From NCBI GenBank assembly GCA_963277665.1, contig OY728147.1, forward strand, positions 1,259,525,424 through 1,259,589,423: DNA of 64,000 nt, given 5' to 3'. The notes under the pieces are model-generated. The model saw only the letters and a program-made list of their open reading frames with translations. It made no database searches and was not told the DNA's origin. Of this stretch, positions 10,553-22,589 are shown piece by piece. Origin of the DNA: Viscum album. Taxonomy: Eukaryota > Streptophyta > Magnoliopsida > Santalales > Viscaceae. How positions within the stretch are numbered: position 1 is the first letter of the stretch; every line of letters starts with the position of its first letter. The translations under genes and the position numbers were made by a program.

Positions 10553-12581
10553 AAAATTTCATCCCCAAAATTTGAAATTGAATTTCAAAAGTTAATGGTT
10601 GATACTTTAAAATTCCCTTATGGGAAACCCACATGATTAATACGGTTAAAATATCCTCTTAATAAGAGGGAAAGGGAAATTTATCGGTTACTAAAAAACT
10701 ATGCATTATAATTGGAAAACATGGTCATGGAAGAATAATTAAACCATCATGTTCTGATGGAAATTGATAGAGAACGTGCTCAGATGAAATATCATTACCA
10801 TTAAACAATAAAATACAGTTATGAAAAAATTTATTGATATCATGAAAAAAAATATAATGATAGGACAAAATTTTAATTTAAGACTCTTTTCCAAGAGTTA
10901 ATGAATTATTACACTCTATAAGAGTATAAATATACATTTCTATTTCAAAAACACAATCCTATCCTTTTTTTTTGTGCCTTGAACTATCTATACTCCATAT
11001 CTTAGCATAGGTTGCATCATGTAGTGACATTAAACTCTAAAACCAAATACAATGATCAACTTAAACCTTTTCAAAAATGGTTTAACATTCCAAAAGATCA
11101 CAATCCAATAATTTTGTCTCATTCCTATATCCATCCTTACTAGATCCATATACACGGGGTCCTTGGAAATCCTCATTTTGTTTAGAACTCCATGATCTAT
11201 CCTACTCAATGCATCTACTACCTTATTTTCCTTTAATTAACATGAAGCATCCCTAAATGTTCACATTACAAACATGTGAATATATTTATCATGTTTCCTC
11301 TTGAGGTAGTCAGTACTTATCTAAATGGACCATTTCTTCATCATTATCTTCATCATTAGAAATATATTAAGGGTTTTCCTTCCTGCAATCATGCATTTTC
11401 CAAAAACAATAACTTTCTACTGAATATCTTTTCTTGGTACCATTCAACTTATGGTTTAAAATACTTAATGAAAATTATTTTAGTAAAATATTCATATATT
11501 CCATAATTCATATAACCAATACATTGGTGACAAAATATTCAAATGACATGATTCTTGACTGGGAATATTAATCATTATACTTAATATGTGGTAGCATCAT
11601 AACTTAATCATTATCCAATATCATTATTTGGGGTATATTATTTTTTGACTCTTGGGAAATTGATTCACATAGTGTACAATCTCCTTACAGTTGAAGCATT
11701 GTACATTGGAAACATTTTTCTTACCCTTTCAATCATGAAATTGGTGTCATTTTTCTCCACACTTATAACAAACACCCATTCCCTTCAAGCATTTTCCAGG
11801 GTTATTCTTTCTATAGTTATCACATGGGGGAAAACCCTTCTTTCCCTTCTTCCATTTATCCATATTTTTCTCTACCATCCTCTTCGTCTTTTTCTTCCAT
11901 TCAAATTCATTGGACTCATATAATTATTTAAATAATTTTTTAACACATGATATTATTTCCTCATATGATGAGGATACATGGGAGACTATCTTCTTTTGAA
12001 ATGATGGCTTAAGACCATTAGAGATATGATCCTTATTACTCTTCGCATCACGTTCATTGGTGAAGTTCTCATTCCTTCTGTTAGGCTCCATTTCTAATCA
12101 ATTCCATATTATATAATAGATTATAAAATTATGAACTCTCTATGACTCTAAACATGGTATATCATATAACATAAATTTATGTATTGTAAATCCTATAACC
12201 ATATACCTTGGTTAATTTGGGGGTATAAATACTTCATAATAGTGGGTAAATAAAATGTGAATTATCCTAAGAATATCCATTGGGAGTGTCAAACTAGGTG
12301 TGTAGTAAGGCTCATTTTTGTGTACCAGGTTACCTTAGGTAAAGCCTGAAACACCTTGTTGTAATTATTATTCCTATGTACATATGTGCTAGAACCATGT
12401 TCACTTGTAGTATCCAGACAGAGATTTATATTCTAGGAAGATCCAAATAATATAATCCTTATAAAAATTCTATGATTTTACTTTATATGTGTCATTAAGT
12501 CTATCTTAGGATTTTTTTCACTAATCTACATTTTCTAAATCTAGTTTCCAAGGTTACTATTAAACTTCATTTGGTACCAAC
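10553..12581 (-). pseudogene. LTR2 interior with gag remnant and two CCHC zinc knuckles
   Basis: Minus-strand translation of about 11777-11731 reads CYKCGEK, a stop, then HQFHD and a stop where the last Cys is expected. About 11699-11652 reads QCFNCKEIVHYVNQF, a second CX2CX4HX4C knuckle with the last Cys replaced by Phe. These are nucleic-acid-binding knuckles of a gag protein. Upstream in the element (12090-11880) is a lysine-rich, stop-broken stretch that may be the gag linker. Nothing resembling pol is present. The segment next to 12581 reads, on the minus strand, GTTGGTACCAAATGAAG, a degenerate candidate primer-binding site resembling the initiator-Met-tRNA type (TTGGTATCAGAGC). The region 10553-11640 shows no domain. 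Confidence 0.7.
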
Positions 12582-15500
12582 TGTAACGCCCCGACCCCAG
12601 AATCCCAAAGTTGGTGCATTATTATATTACATTAGCATGATTATAAGGAATCAAATCTTGAAGGACTGATCAGTTTAGTAGTCTTGGAAGACCATATTAC
12701 ATTAAATATACCCATAATACATTGGGAAAAGAAAATATAACAAGATACAATATAAAATGAAATAAACATCATCCTTGAATGATTATTCAAAATTTTATTC
12801 TTCATAACCTCGAGAAAGAAGCATAAGAAAGGGGTGAGATAAAATGCTCTGTAAGGGTAAGAAATATATTAGAAGATATCATAAACATAATCATTAGTCA
12901 TGGTAAATAACTAAAAACACATGACTTTAAAATTAAACTTGAACACATTATGGAAAAAATAAGAGCTGAATAAATAATGCCATAATAAATCATAATCATG
13001 GGTATTCTACTAGTCGAATAACCACATGGAATTTAAATTACAAATTTCATAATGAGGGAATTCATAATGGGGTACATCATAACCATACTTTCAAGGCCTC
13101 GTGCCAAGACCATAAATAACCATTTTGTCAAGGCCTCGTGCCAAGACCGTAGTTTGTCTCGTGAGACCTACCGATACACCGAGGGGCTATAGCAGGACCC
13201 ACCCAAAACTTACTAAGTCGAATGAATTCCTATTATGAATGGGGATAAAAATAAAAAACATATACATTCATATTGAAACTAACATATGAAGTGTAAATAA
13301 CTTTCCCCATACATTAAACATAAACACTAACAATTCAAAGTAAATTGGTGAATAGTATCAAGATAAAACATACACATTCAAACTAATTAGAAACACTTTA
13401 AAAACATATTTTATATGATATCATAAGATATAAAACCTTATGAAATACAATATTCATCAAATTATGTTTACATAAATAAATATACTTTTAAATGATGCCA
13501 TTGATAAATTCTTGAGGAAATAATCCTCAAACATTCCAAACTGTCCCATACCACCTTGAAACATTCAAATAATAATACCTTATAATATAATGAGAATAAG
13601 GGGAATCTTTATATGATATACCAAGGGTCATTACATACATAAAATTTATAGAATAAGTGGTGAACAAGGCATATATCTCATAAAATTTAAAGTGAGGTGA
13701 GAAAGATCTATTTTACTTTGGAAAGAAGAGTTCTTTTGGAAAATCATTTGTATCTGTCATAAATCTAGTTTTAAACATTTATATATCAGAAAATAAAATT
13801 TAAGGACATTGAGATTACATTTTAGGAATAAATTATGTCCCACTGAAGTGAAATCATGTAAAAAAAATTTAAAGAAGCTTTAGAATTAAAACATTTTAGT
13901 GCGGTTTAAGGAATTCATTAAATAGATTTTAAAGAAAAAATACATGTTTGATTTCATAAAACCAGGAATTAACCAAAATATATTTTTAAGGTTAAAATGT
14001 GTGATTTTAAAAATATAAATCTGGATTAAAATAGATTATAGAGTGAACTTCAAAAGAGGTAAGAATTCGAGAAGTTCCATGAATCGGGCTTGCATTTCAG
14101 AAGAATTTTTTAAAGATTATTTTAAAACAAATAACTTGCCATAAATTAAGGTATGATTATGGTTCAAAAACATATATATAACATTAGCATAGAAATTATG
14201 AGGAGTACATATGAATTAATAAGAATTTAATTGAGGTAATTAGATAATAAAGTAACACGAATGAAAATGGAGGTTCGGGTGGAAAACCCTTACCACTTTG
14301 TAACCAATTGATTATTATACCCCAAAATTAATAACCATAAAATGATACATTTATTACCATTAAAATAAATAGATTCATTATATGATACTAAATGGGCAGT
14401 ATACATACACCATACATAATAAATAGTGGTGAATAAAGAGTATCTCACAAAAATGGAAGTGAGAAGATAAAACCCTTGCCTTAAGTCAGATTGTGTTCTT
14501 CACATGATCTTAGTTTCATGGATAATCAAATTAATTTTATTAATTAATATTTAAATAATCTATTATTAATTTAATTTATTTATTATATCCTTATTAAGTT
14601 CATTCATGGCCTTCTTGATGGGTTTAAGAGGTTTAATTTTATTGTTTGGGAGCGTTTTCTTCCCTGGTATTCATGATCAGTTTACTTATATACATGTAAG
14701 GATAAACATGTAAGATGAGAAAGGTTTTCTAGAATAGAAGTTGTATTTTATTTTTTATCATAAAAAATATTACATGGTTATAAAATTCATTTTGTTATTG
14801 TGAGTGAAGATGAATCATTGTATGAAACAATAAGGATAATTGTTTGGGTTAATTGGCGGTTTTTGATCACAACAAACTCATTTTGATTAAGAAATTAATA
14901 TCATGTGTACAAAAAGATTCCAAAACCTTAAATAAGTTATAATACAAATATAATAATCTTGTTAATCCATAAAAATGGTTTCATGACCATAATTTTAGAT
15001 GTTGATAGAAATTTAAAACCCATCATCCTTAAATGTGATAAATTAACACATCTCAGATGGTGTTTTCATTTCTAGTATAAAAGAATAGAAAAGGAGAGAT
15101 GATGATGAATTAATCATTTATCATAAAAAAATTACAATACATGTAAGGTAATAGATTCATCATAACATTTATATTAATGGAGGTTAGGAAATAAAAAGAA
15201 AATAATGGAACTTGAAATAAAGGAAATGAAATGAGGAATTCACCTCTTGATGTAATCTTCCTTGAGAGCCACTTTAGGGAAAGGTTTTGGTCTTTTTATG
15301 ATACCAAGGGATGTTGAATGTGGGGGAATAGCTTGGAAGGATATTTGATTAGAATTTAGACAATTAACAAGGCTTGATAGGAGTGAAGAGAATAGGGAGT
15401 GAGGGGGGTTTATAGTGGAGGAGAGGAGGGTTTTCCCATTATTTTACTCATTATTTTATTATTTTGGCAAAGAAAACCAATAGTATTGATTATTGTGACA

Positions 15501-16118
15501 AATAATAGTAATATATGTATGTGAGTTCAAACAAAGTGTGCTTAAATTAGCCATGATTCTAGGAATGGTGAATTTAACTGATAATGTATATATACGGTAA
15601 ATCACCGTATTTTACTATTCATCAAAAATTCAAGTATTTCATAAAAATCCCAAAAATTCACCCTAACTATTTTTTGACATGTAGAATTCAAAAATGAACT
15701 CCATTTTTTGAAAATAATTTTCTAAATATTATTATTTGTATTTTTAAATAAAATCTTAATTTATTTGAAAAGTAATAATTTTAAAACTATAATTCATTTT
15801 ATATCACCTTAAAAAATTAATCAAGATATCATTATATTATAACCTTAAGACAATAAAATAATAATATGATTTATTGTTCATAAGGTTCATATTACTATTC
15901 ATAAGGGTATGTTATTATTCACCAAAAATTAAGTTTGTCTTATCAGACTCTAAATATTTTACTGAACATAACAGTGTATGTCAGTTTTTCAAAATTCAGA
16001 TCATAGAGGTGGAAAAATTAGGTTTACTGGCTAGGTTATAAAAAAGTGGTGTTTTGTAGATACTTAGTATTTCATACATTCAATATTAAATTTATTTGAA
16101 AAATCTTGGGGTGTTACA
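12582..16118 (-). repeat. LTR2 5' long terminal repeat
   Basis: Pair of 7006-10536. On the minus strand it starts TGTAACACCCCAAG and ends GGGGCGTTACA. The TATA candidate is at about 15404-15414 (minus ACTATAAACCCC). The splice-donor-like site that reads AAGGTAAG in the other LTR is AAGGCAAG here (about 14475), so that site is not preserved in both. Confidence 0.87.
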
Positions 16119-16123
16119 ATACT
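16119..16123. repeat. Target-site duplication of LTR2, right copy (ATACT)
   Basis: It follows the LTR2 terminus TGTTACA. Its partner at 7001-7005 is GTACT; the single mismatch fits the element's age. Confidence 0.75.
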
Positions 16124-16340
16124 TGTTCTTAATTTTTATCCTGTTAAGTTCTCTATAATTAATGTATACACACATTGATCCATCTTTCTTCTTCACAAAG
16201 ATAATAGGTGTTTCCCAAGGAGACACACTTGGATGGATAAACCCCTTATCTAGAAGATATTGGAGTTGTTTCTTTAATTTCTCCAACTCCACATTTTCTA
16301 TTCTATATAGGATCTTTGATATTGGATTGGATCCAGGCAT
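16124..16340 (-). pseudogene. Reverse transcriptase N-terminal part (LTR1 pol)
   Basis: The minus-strand frame has [58 protein letters not shown] and IKNKY. These are the classical N-terminal RT motifs of Ty3/gypsy elements. Family members usually read CIDYRELN; here YINYRELN shows that the first catalytic Asp of RT is replaced by Asn. The frame stops at the LTR2 insertion immediately after KNKY; the next conserved residues lie at 6955-7000. Confidence 0.88.
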
Positions 16341-16343
16341 GAG

Positions 16344-16890
16344 CTAAATAGAGAAATCCACCTCTCTTTCTAGGGGAGGTCCAGGTAACTCCTTAGGAAA
16401 TACATCAATGTATTCTTGAATAATTGAGAAACTTTCTATTTTTATACTTTCATTTCCTTCTCTATTTTCATCGATCATCTCCATAAATAAGGCTATGGCT
16501 GGTTCTTTTATAAAAAGCTCAGGTCCTGATATCTCTCCTTTGAAGAAAAAAATTGGTTTTCCATTCAAGAAAACTAAGATTTCCTTGCTTCTACAGTTGA
16601 TCTTAGCATTATACTTTGAGAGACATTCCATCCCTAGTATGATATCGAATTCTAGCATATTAATTACTACTAGATTTTCAATGAGATTATGCTTTCCAAG
16701 GTAAATATTAAAGTTTTTATAAATTGTTGATTCTTAGATAATCCCTCTAGGATTCTTAACTGATAAATCTATTTCTAGCAGTTCAGGTATTGATTCTATA
16801 TTATTTTCACACTTGTAGGAAAAAAAGGAATGTGAAGAACCAGAGTCAAAAATAGTAATTTCCATCTTTTATAGAACAATGAGAGTACAT
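16344..16890 (-). pseudogene. Aspartic protease region (LTR1 pol)
   Basis: The minus-strand frame 16344-16658 begins MLEFDIILGMECLSKYNAKI and includes NCRSKEILVFLNGKP. In the family this segment (DVILGMDWL) is the C-terminal half of the retropepsin domain that cuts the polyprotein. It then gives EYIDVFPKELPGPPLEREVD, the PR-RT linker. Upstream, 16890-16660 reads IFDSGSSHSF on the minus strand (about 16850-16820), matching the protease active-site DSGATHSF box, but a stop at about 16735 separates them. Confidence 0.8.
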
Positions 16891-16899
16891 GCCACCTCA

Positions 16900-18010
16900 T
16901 CATTTAGAACTTCAACTTTAGCTATCATGATATCATAATCCTAACCTTTCTCCCTTAGCCTATATTGAGTTTGATGGTGATTCCCCTCTATTAACTTCAG
17001 ATTTGGATAGTGATTGGAGAATTTCCCAAGATTTCCACACTTGAAGTATTGGACTTCATATAGGTAATGCACCATATTTCCTTTTTCATTAGTGTTGAGA
17101 ATTTGAGGCTTTACCTCACTATGATAATTCCGAGAAATATGTCCATCTCTTCCACACTTTTAACATTTTCCACTCTCAAGCAAGCAGTTCCAGGAATGCT
17201 TCTTCCCATATTTGTTGCATTTGGTAAGTTCCATTTGCTTTCATCCTCTTCTGTGATCAAATTTCCTTCCTAATATTTGCTCCATTTATCTTTTACATTC
17301 ATTCAATTTTGTGAGACCACTATGTGTCACCAAATTCCAGTTCAACCTTCATAACACTCTTCAATTTCTCCTCATAGCTATCATAGTATAGATTGGCTAG
17401 ATTCTTTCATAGATGTGGTCTTAGTCCAATGAATAATATATCAACCTTTCCATTATGGTCCATGACAAATATATAGTTGAAACGAGAAATCCTTATAAAT
17501 TTTATCTCATAGATTCCCATATATTCATTTTTCTTTTTCTTCAACTCAAAAAATTCCTTCTCCATTTTTGTTCTCATTGAACGGGGGAAATATTTTTTGA
17601 AAAAGGTTCCCCTAAACTCTTCCCACTAAATTGTATCAATCTCCCCTCTTGGATTCATGTTTTTAACCAATGTCCACCACTAATAAGTTTCTTTCTCTAA
17701 GTGGTGTATATAAAGGGCGACTTTCTCTTGTTCTTAACATTGGAGTACAAAAAATATCTTTTCTAAAGAGTCTATCCACTATTCAGTAATCAATGGGTTA
17801 GTATATCCAATGAAAGAAGGTGATCATTGACGTATAAAGGACTCAAAAAAAATTTGTTCCCTTCAAGTTGAATCTGGTCTATTAGATTGATTCAAGTTAT
17901 TTCTCATAACTCAAATAAATTGATTCATCATTCTGATGAATTTTTTCATTTCGGCTTCCATCATAAGGTTGTTAGCATCTTGTCTGTTGTGTTCACCATT
18001 TACACAGTTT
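16900..18010 (-). pseudogene. gag polyprotein remnant (LTR1)
   Basis: Minus-strand reading of about 17760-17430 gives VALYIHHLEKET, WWTLVKNMNPRG, WEEFRGTFFKKYFPRSMRTK, EKEFFELKKKKNEYMGIYEI and FIGLRPHL. This fits the Retrotrans_gag capsid-like domain, with WWTLV and the F...YFP...R...F..L motifs. Further along (about 17170-17110) a knuckle reads KCGRDGHISRNY with the last Cys changed to Tyr; a second degenerate knuckle (FKCGNLGKFSNHY) follows at about 17050-17000. Several stops and shifts break the frame. Gag would form the particle that packages the element's RNA. Confidence 0.75.
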
Positions 18011-18483
18011 CTCATATTTCCAACAATTTTCTAAAAGAATAAAACCTTAGTGAGAAATATGTTTAATTTAATAATCTTATAATTATAAAGGAATTTCCTG
18101 TCTTAAAACATCATGCTTAAATATGTTATTCATTAATAATAATTACATTTTATATAAATCCTTTATAATGGTCCATAAAAATATTATGATTAACCAAACA
18201 TATCCCCTAGGAGTGTCAAACCAGGTACACAGTAAAACCTTTTGTAATGTACAGGGTTATACTAAGTCAGGCCTGAAACACCTTGACATAGTTTTTATCC
18301 CTAGGTACATCTATTCCAAAACCATGTCTATTTTTTCATATCTAGACAGGGATTTCTTTTCTCAAAAACCACTTATTTAATACTTCACCAGAATACCAGG
18401 ATTTTTTCCTATATTTTAACTTGTCCCTAAGGTTCTTCCTAAAGTTTTAAAATCCTAATTTCCACAAATAACTAAACCTTCCT

Positions 18484-18496
18484 TTTATATCAACTA
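18484..18496 (-). other. Candidate primer-binding site of LTR1 (degenerate)
   Basis: Directly after the 5' LTR end, the minus strand reads TAGTTGATATAAAAGG. Eight of twelve bases match the Met-initiator-type plant site TGGTATCAGAGC. It is placed right but weak in sequence. Confidence 0.4.
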
Positions 18497-21046
18497 TGGA
18501 ATACCACATTTTCATTACATAAACTTACATTATACAAAATAAAAGATCTTTTAAAGTTTAGTTTCTTGGAAAAAAGGTAAATAATTCATGAAAATTTAAA
18601 ACATTATTATAATCCAATTTAAAGGATTATTAATAGTTTCATCCTAAGTAAAATTATTACATCTCATAACTTGGGGACATACATCAAAGGAAAGGGTGAG
18701 CATAAGGCCCCGTAAGGAAAAATAAGAGAAACAGTTCACATATGATCTTGAAAGAAAATCAATAAGAACACAAGGAATATCATTATGGCATGAAAAAGAT
18801 AACATGAGTAATATAATAAATAAAATAAAATGAATCATATATTGTAAATATGTCTATAAAACTTATTTTATACATTCATAAGCATATCACCAAGGTTATT
18901 CACCAAAGTATCATAAAACATGTCATCTCTAGAGATTAAATTATTTACCCAATGCATTGAATAACTATCAGGGAACGCCCTAAATATTTATTAATTAATT
19001 TTATCCACATATATAATAATAAAACATTTCCTAAATAACCCATGGAGAATAAAAGAAACAGTTTTCATATCAAAATCATGGCTTTTTAAAAGAAAAGTGC
19101 TTAAAGACAAGATCTTTATGTCATTATAAACATATGAAAAGGGAAGGTTGGTTTCATGTATTTTAATCCCAAAATAAAATAGATAATTTTAACATATAGT
19201 TAAATACCCCTAATAAATAAATAGTTTTGGGTATTCATAAAATAAAATAAGATAATTTCTTGAGAAAAAGAGAGAAATTTTGAGAAAAAACTTCAGCAGC
19301 ATAACAGATATGAAACACGGTTTTATAAAATGGTAAAAAGAGAGGGTAAAAGTATCTAATATTAATAAAATACTATTAATAAAATAAAGGTGTGGAATAA
19401 AATGGACATAAGAGCATAGTTTTTAAATTTGGAAGACATTCCACATCAAAAAGGGAACTTGAAAGGAAATGAGAAGTTGAGATTTCTCTTACCTTGAAGA
19501 GTAACTCCTAAAACATGAGGATTGGGAACTTGGAGGATTGAGGAAACATTTGGAGGACTAATTTGGAGGTAAAACTATCATAGTTTCATGGATAATTAAA
19601 TGGCATTTAAATTAAATGGATAAATAGTTGGGTATTTAAAGAAAAAGTGATGGATTTTTTTATTAATTTCTAAATAAAGGCATTGGACACCTAGGTAGTG
19701 GTAAATAAAAAACCATGGTCTTTACCGTGGTATTTCCCCATGTTATTGAACATTTAGGATACCTTTTATCTTATTTTAATCCACAATATTCAGCCATAAT
19801 TTTATATTACTTATTTTGGAAAAGTAAATTAAATGTTTTACAAAATAACATTTTTAATGTTAAAGTTTCCATTTTAGAATTTAAAAAAGTAAATTATATT
19901 TTATAAAATAGATTAAAATATATTATAATATTTTATATTAATTAAATAACATTTTTTGAGTAGTGTATGATGTTAAACTAATTATTAATTCATTATTAAA
20001 TAATTATGAAGTCATTAAACTTTACAAAAACTCAAAACTGTATTTTTACTATTCATTGAAAAACAAAATATTTTAAAAAATACTCATAAATTCACCCTAA
20101 CATAATTTCAACATGATGATTTCAAAAATGATGTTTATTTTATCATAATAATTTTATATGTATGAGAAATTTAACTTTTAAATATAAAAATCCTGATTTA
20201 ATAAAATAATAGCGGATAAAAGATGCATAGTAAAATACATAGTAAAATTTCTGACACTTTAAAAAAATATTTTATCATTTAAATTTAAATAAGAGTGTTT
20301 TAATAATAATATTTCATTAAAATAAACATTATTCATAATATATTATTTTATTATAATAATTATTTTTTTTCTGGAAAGTATAATTTTTGATCAAAAAAGT
20401 AATTTATCAAATTCATCATATTTTTAAGAAAAACAATTCTCAAAACAGAAATGATGGAATAAAAATTTTATTTGTACAAAGGAATTACACACTAAGTTAG
20501 GGGCACATAACCTCTTATTACACTTATGTATGCCCTAAGAGTAAGGTGTGGGATGGTGGTACTTTCATGGGGTGCATCAACTAACATTGACCAAGTGGTA
20601 ATACCCACTAACTCAAACTTCTCCCCAAGGTGAATTTGTTCAAGCTTCAATTGTTGAATCTTAGCTTGGACTTAGTCAAGGGAAAAACCTAGTGATGAAA
20701 CCTCCCTCCCAATATCTGACAAATGGGCTTCAAACGACATGACTCTACAAGTTGAGGCCATCTAATCTTCTTTCTATATAAATTTTAATTTATCAAAATA
20801 TTACTTTTAAACTCTAATGATAACAATAAAATTATTATCAAGAGTATTGTTTCCAATGGTCATATTGACCAATTTTCATATTGACTGATGGTCATATTGA
20901 CCAATGGTTATATAATGGTCGAAACCAGATGGTCACATTTCCTTTCATATTCACTTCATTAAAAAACGTTGTTTTGTTGTAAACAATATAATATAACACA
21001 CATTTTTAGAAAATAGAATTTATTAAAAAAATATTGGGTTGTTATA
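18497..21046 (-). repeat. LTR1 5' long terminal repeat
   Basis: About 2.55 kb, partner of 2073-4368. The plus-strand edges are TGGAATACC and TTGTTATA; the latter has TA in place of the usual CA. It includes the ~310-base segment missing from the partner (about 18607-18914), a TATA-like box at about 19631-19640, a GGTAAG motif at about 19490-19500 and a short palindromic array at 20853-20937. Confidence 0.85.
20853..20937. repeat. Short TGGTCATATTGACCAA array in the LTR1 5' LTR
   Basis: About three units of the palindromic repeat described at 4118-4255, one of them degraded (TTTTCATATTGACTGA). It occupies the same relative position near the LTR edge. Confidence 0.7.
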
Positions 21047-21051
21047 AGATA
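21047..21051. repeat. Target-site duplication AGATA, right side of LTR1
   Basis: Exact copy of 2068-2072, immediately after the LTR1 terminus TGTTATA. Confidence 0.85.
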
Positions 21052-22480
21052 TATATGAAAATTCTTGAATGATGTAAAGGTTCTAGAGAGGTATTCATCA
21101 AATATCAAAAATATCATGTTAATGATTGCTTTAAATTTAAAAGGTTTGGAATCACATGACTGTTATGTTTTTATACAAAATCTAATTAATGTATATTTAC
21201 ATTTCATTTTTCCAAATAATTTCCATCATATATTAACCAAGCTCTATTTCTTTTTCAAATCTATATGTATCAAAGGTATAGACCTAGAGAAATTGCTAAC
21301 TATAGAAAAGGAAATTACTTTCATATTATGTGAATTGGAGATCTTTATCCCATCGGTATTCTTTGATATGATGGTTCACTTGAGATTTCACTTTTTAAAA
21401 GATATTTGACTATGTGGTACTATAAATTATAGATGTATGTACCCCATTAAATGGATATTGAATATTTTTAAAGGGTGTATCAAAAAAATGGTTAGAAGTT
21501 TTTGTTATAAAGTAATATGTTTTTTGAGAAAGCCATTGAATTTTGTACTGACTACCTATTCAATGTGTAAAGTATTGGTTTATAAAAATCTCATCACACA
21601 TAGAAGTTTTGGGTGAAGGAATTTCTAGAATATTTTTTTTCACAATTACTATTACATAGTGGGAGCAATCTCACCTTTACATTTTTCATAACATTTTAGA
21701 GGTTACACCATATGTTGAAAACCAAAAATTAATTCTTATGCATTTGAATCATCATGGTATGAAAGTTGGATATAAAATACATGTAATCAGTAGTTTATAG
21801 GATGGTTTTGAGACTATATTTTTAAAGAGTCAACTGAAATTCCGAATTCAATTTTAGAATGACTTTGATGGATAGCTATAGGACCGAGTGTGCATGAATT
21901 ATCTTATAACAGTTATGTAATTAATAGTTATAAATTCTATACAAATGAACATAATGAACACAGTACCATGAAAAATAGTAAAGTTATACTTGTGGATAAA
22001 TAAATTCATATATCTGGTACCAAGTATATAAATCCAATTTATGTGAATATTTCATGCTTTAGAATCATTAAATAAATATGGAAGTTGGATTATACAACTT
22101 TCTAAGTGCCTATTTTTCAATGAAAGTGGGTTGATAATAGAAGTTAAGTTAAAATAGAATAATTGGGATTCATAAAAGTGGATTTTAATAAGGAAGGGTA
22201 CAAAGACAAACCATTTATAATGTAATCATAGGAAGTGAAAGTATTTTATGTTCTAGAACCTACAAAACAAAGTGGTTAATTATTTTGTTATTAACCAAAA
22301 CCACTAAGGTCAAGATTTAAATTCAACATAGAATAACCCTTTCATTAGGACTTCACAATAAATTCACAGTGGTCCTAATGTATATGACGTCATGTATTTC
22401 ATAGGAGACCACGGTGATGGGATTTGGATACTCGATAGAGAGGTCAAGTCCCTTCAACCTTTAATAAAAAAGGGAGTTCA
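21052..22480 (+). pseudogene. TNP2 3' portion with DUF4218- and DUF4216-like regions (CACTA copy A)
   Basis: Continuation of the transposase interrupted by LTR1. The open stretch 21065-21409 reads MNDVKVLERYSSNIKNIM, LKGLESHDCYVFIQNLI, FFFKSICIKGIDLEKL, ILCELEIFIPSVFFDMMVHL. This is the DUF4218-type region found behind Transposase_21 in plant CACTA proteins. A stop ends it. Decayed matches continue (MYPIKW at about 21435) to a DUF4216-like region near 21970-22260, with SWIIQLSKCLFFNESG and VDFNKEGYKDKPFI readable between shifts. Copy B has the same parts in 52091-53290, where the frame is better preserved. The role of these added domains is not known. Confidence 0.8.
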
Positions 22481-22589
22481 ATAATAATGTTATATTTTTT
22501 GAAATAGACACTGTGTTACAACATATTATTACTTATTCACTGCTACATTTACCTAATCTAAATTAAATGTTCAACTACTTCTATAGATA
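22481..22589. other. Intergenic gap between TNP2 and ORF2 (copy A)
   Basis: Short AT-rich spacer without features beyond the run-up to the ORF2 start. Copy B has a matching spacer at about 53500-53607. Confidence 0.5.

Larger units (their letters stand above)
7006..16118 (-). mobile_element. LTR2: gag-only LTR retrotransposon nested inside LTR1 reverse transcriptase
   Basis: Two ~3.53-kb direct repeats (7006-10536 and 12582-16118) enclose only about 2.0 kb. The left terminus is TGTAACG and the right terminus TGTTACA, with 5-bp target duplications GTACT/ATACT. A purine tract adjoins 10536 and places the element on the minus strand. The interior carries degraded gag zinc knuckles but no protease, RT or integrase, so it is either a TR-GAG-like non-autonomous element or an internally deleted gypsy. 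Because it splits the RT of LTR1, it is younger than LTR1. Confidence 0.87.
2073..21046 (-). mobile_element. LTR1: Ty3/gypsy retrotransposon (chromovirus-like, Tekay/Del type), decayed
   Basis: A near full-length LTR retrotransposon lying on the minus strand. In element order it has 5' LTR (18497-21046), degenerate primer-binding site, gag, protease, reverse transcriptase, RNase H, integrase with a chromodomain-like C-terminus, polypurine tract and 3' LTR (2073-4368). The order PR-RT-RH-INT defines Ty3/gypsy. The C-terminal region after the integrase core resembles the Tekay/Del chromovirus tail, so the lineage call is an inference from motif style. It inserted in the CACTA copy A TNP2 gene, leaving the duplication AGATA. 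A second element (LTR2) later split its RT. All ORFs contain stops and the LTRs have diverged, so it is old and immobile. Confidence 0.88.

Noticed and set aside
11645..11923. A 92-codon plus-strand frame in the LTR2 interior
   Set aside because: It is antisense to the gag zinc knuckles read on the minus strand.
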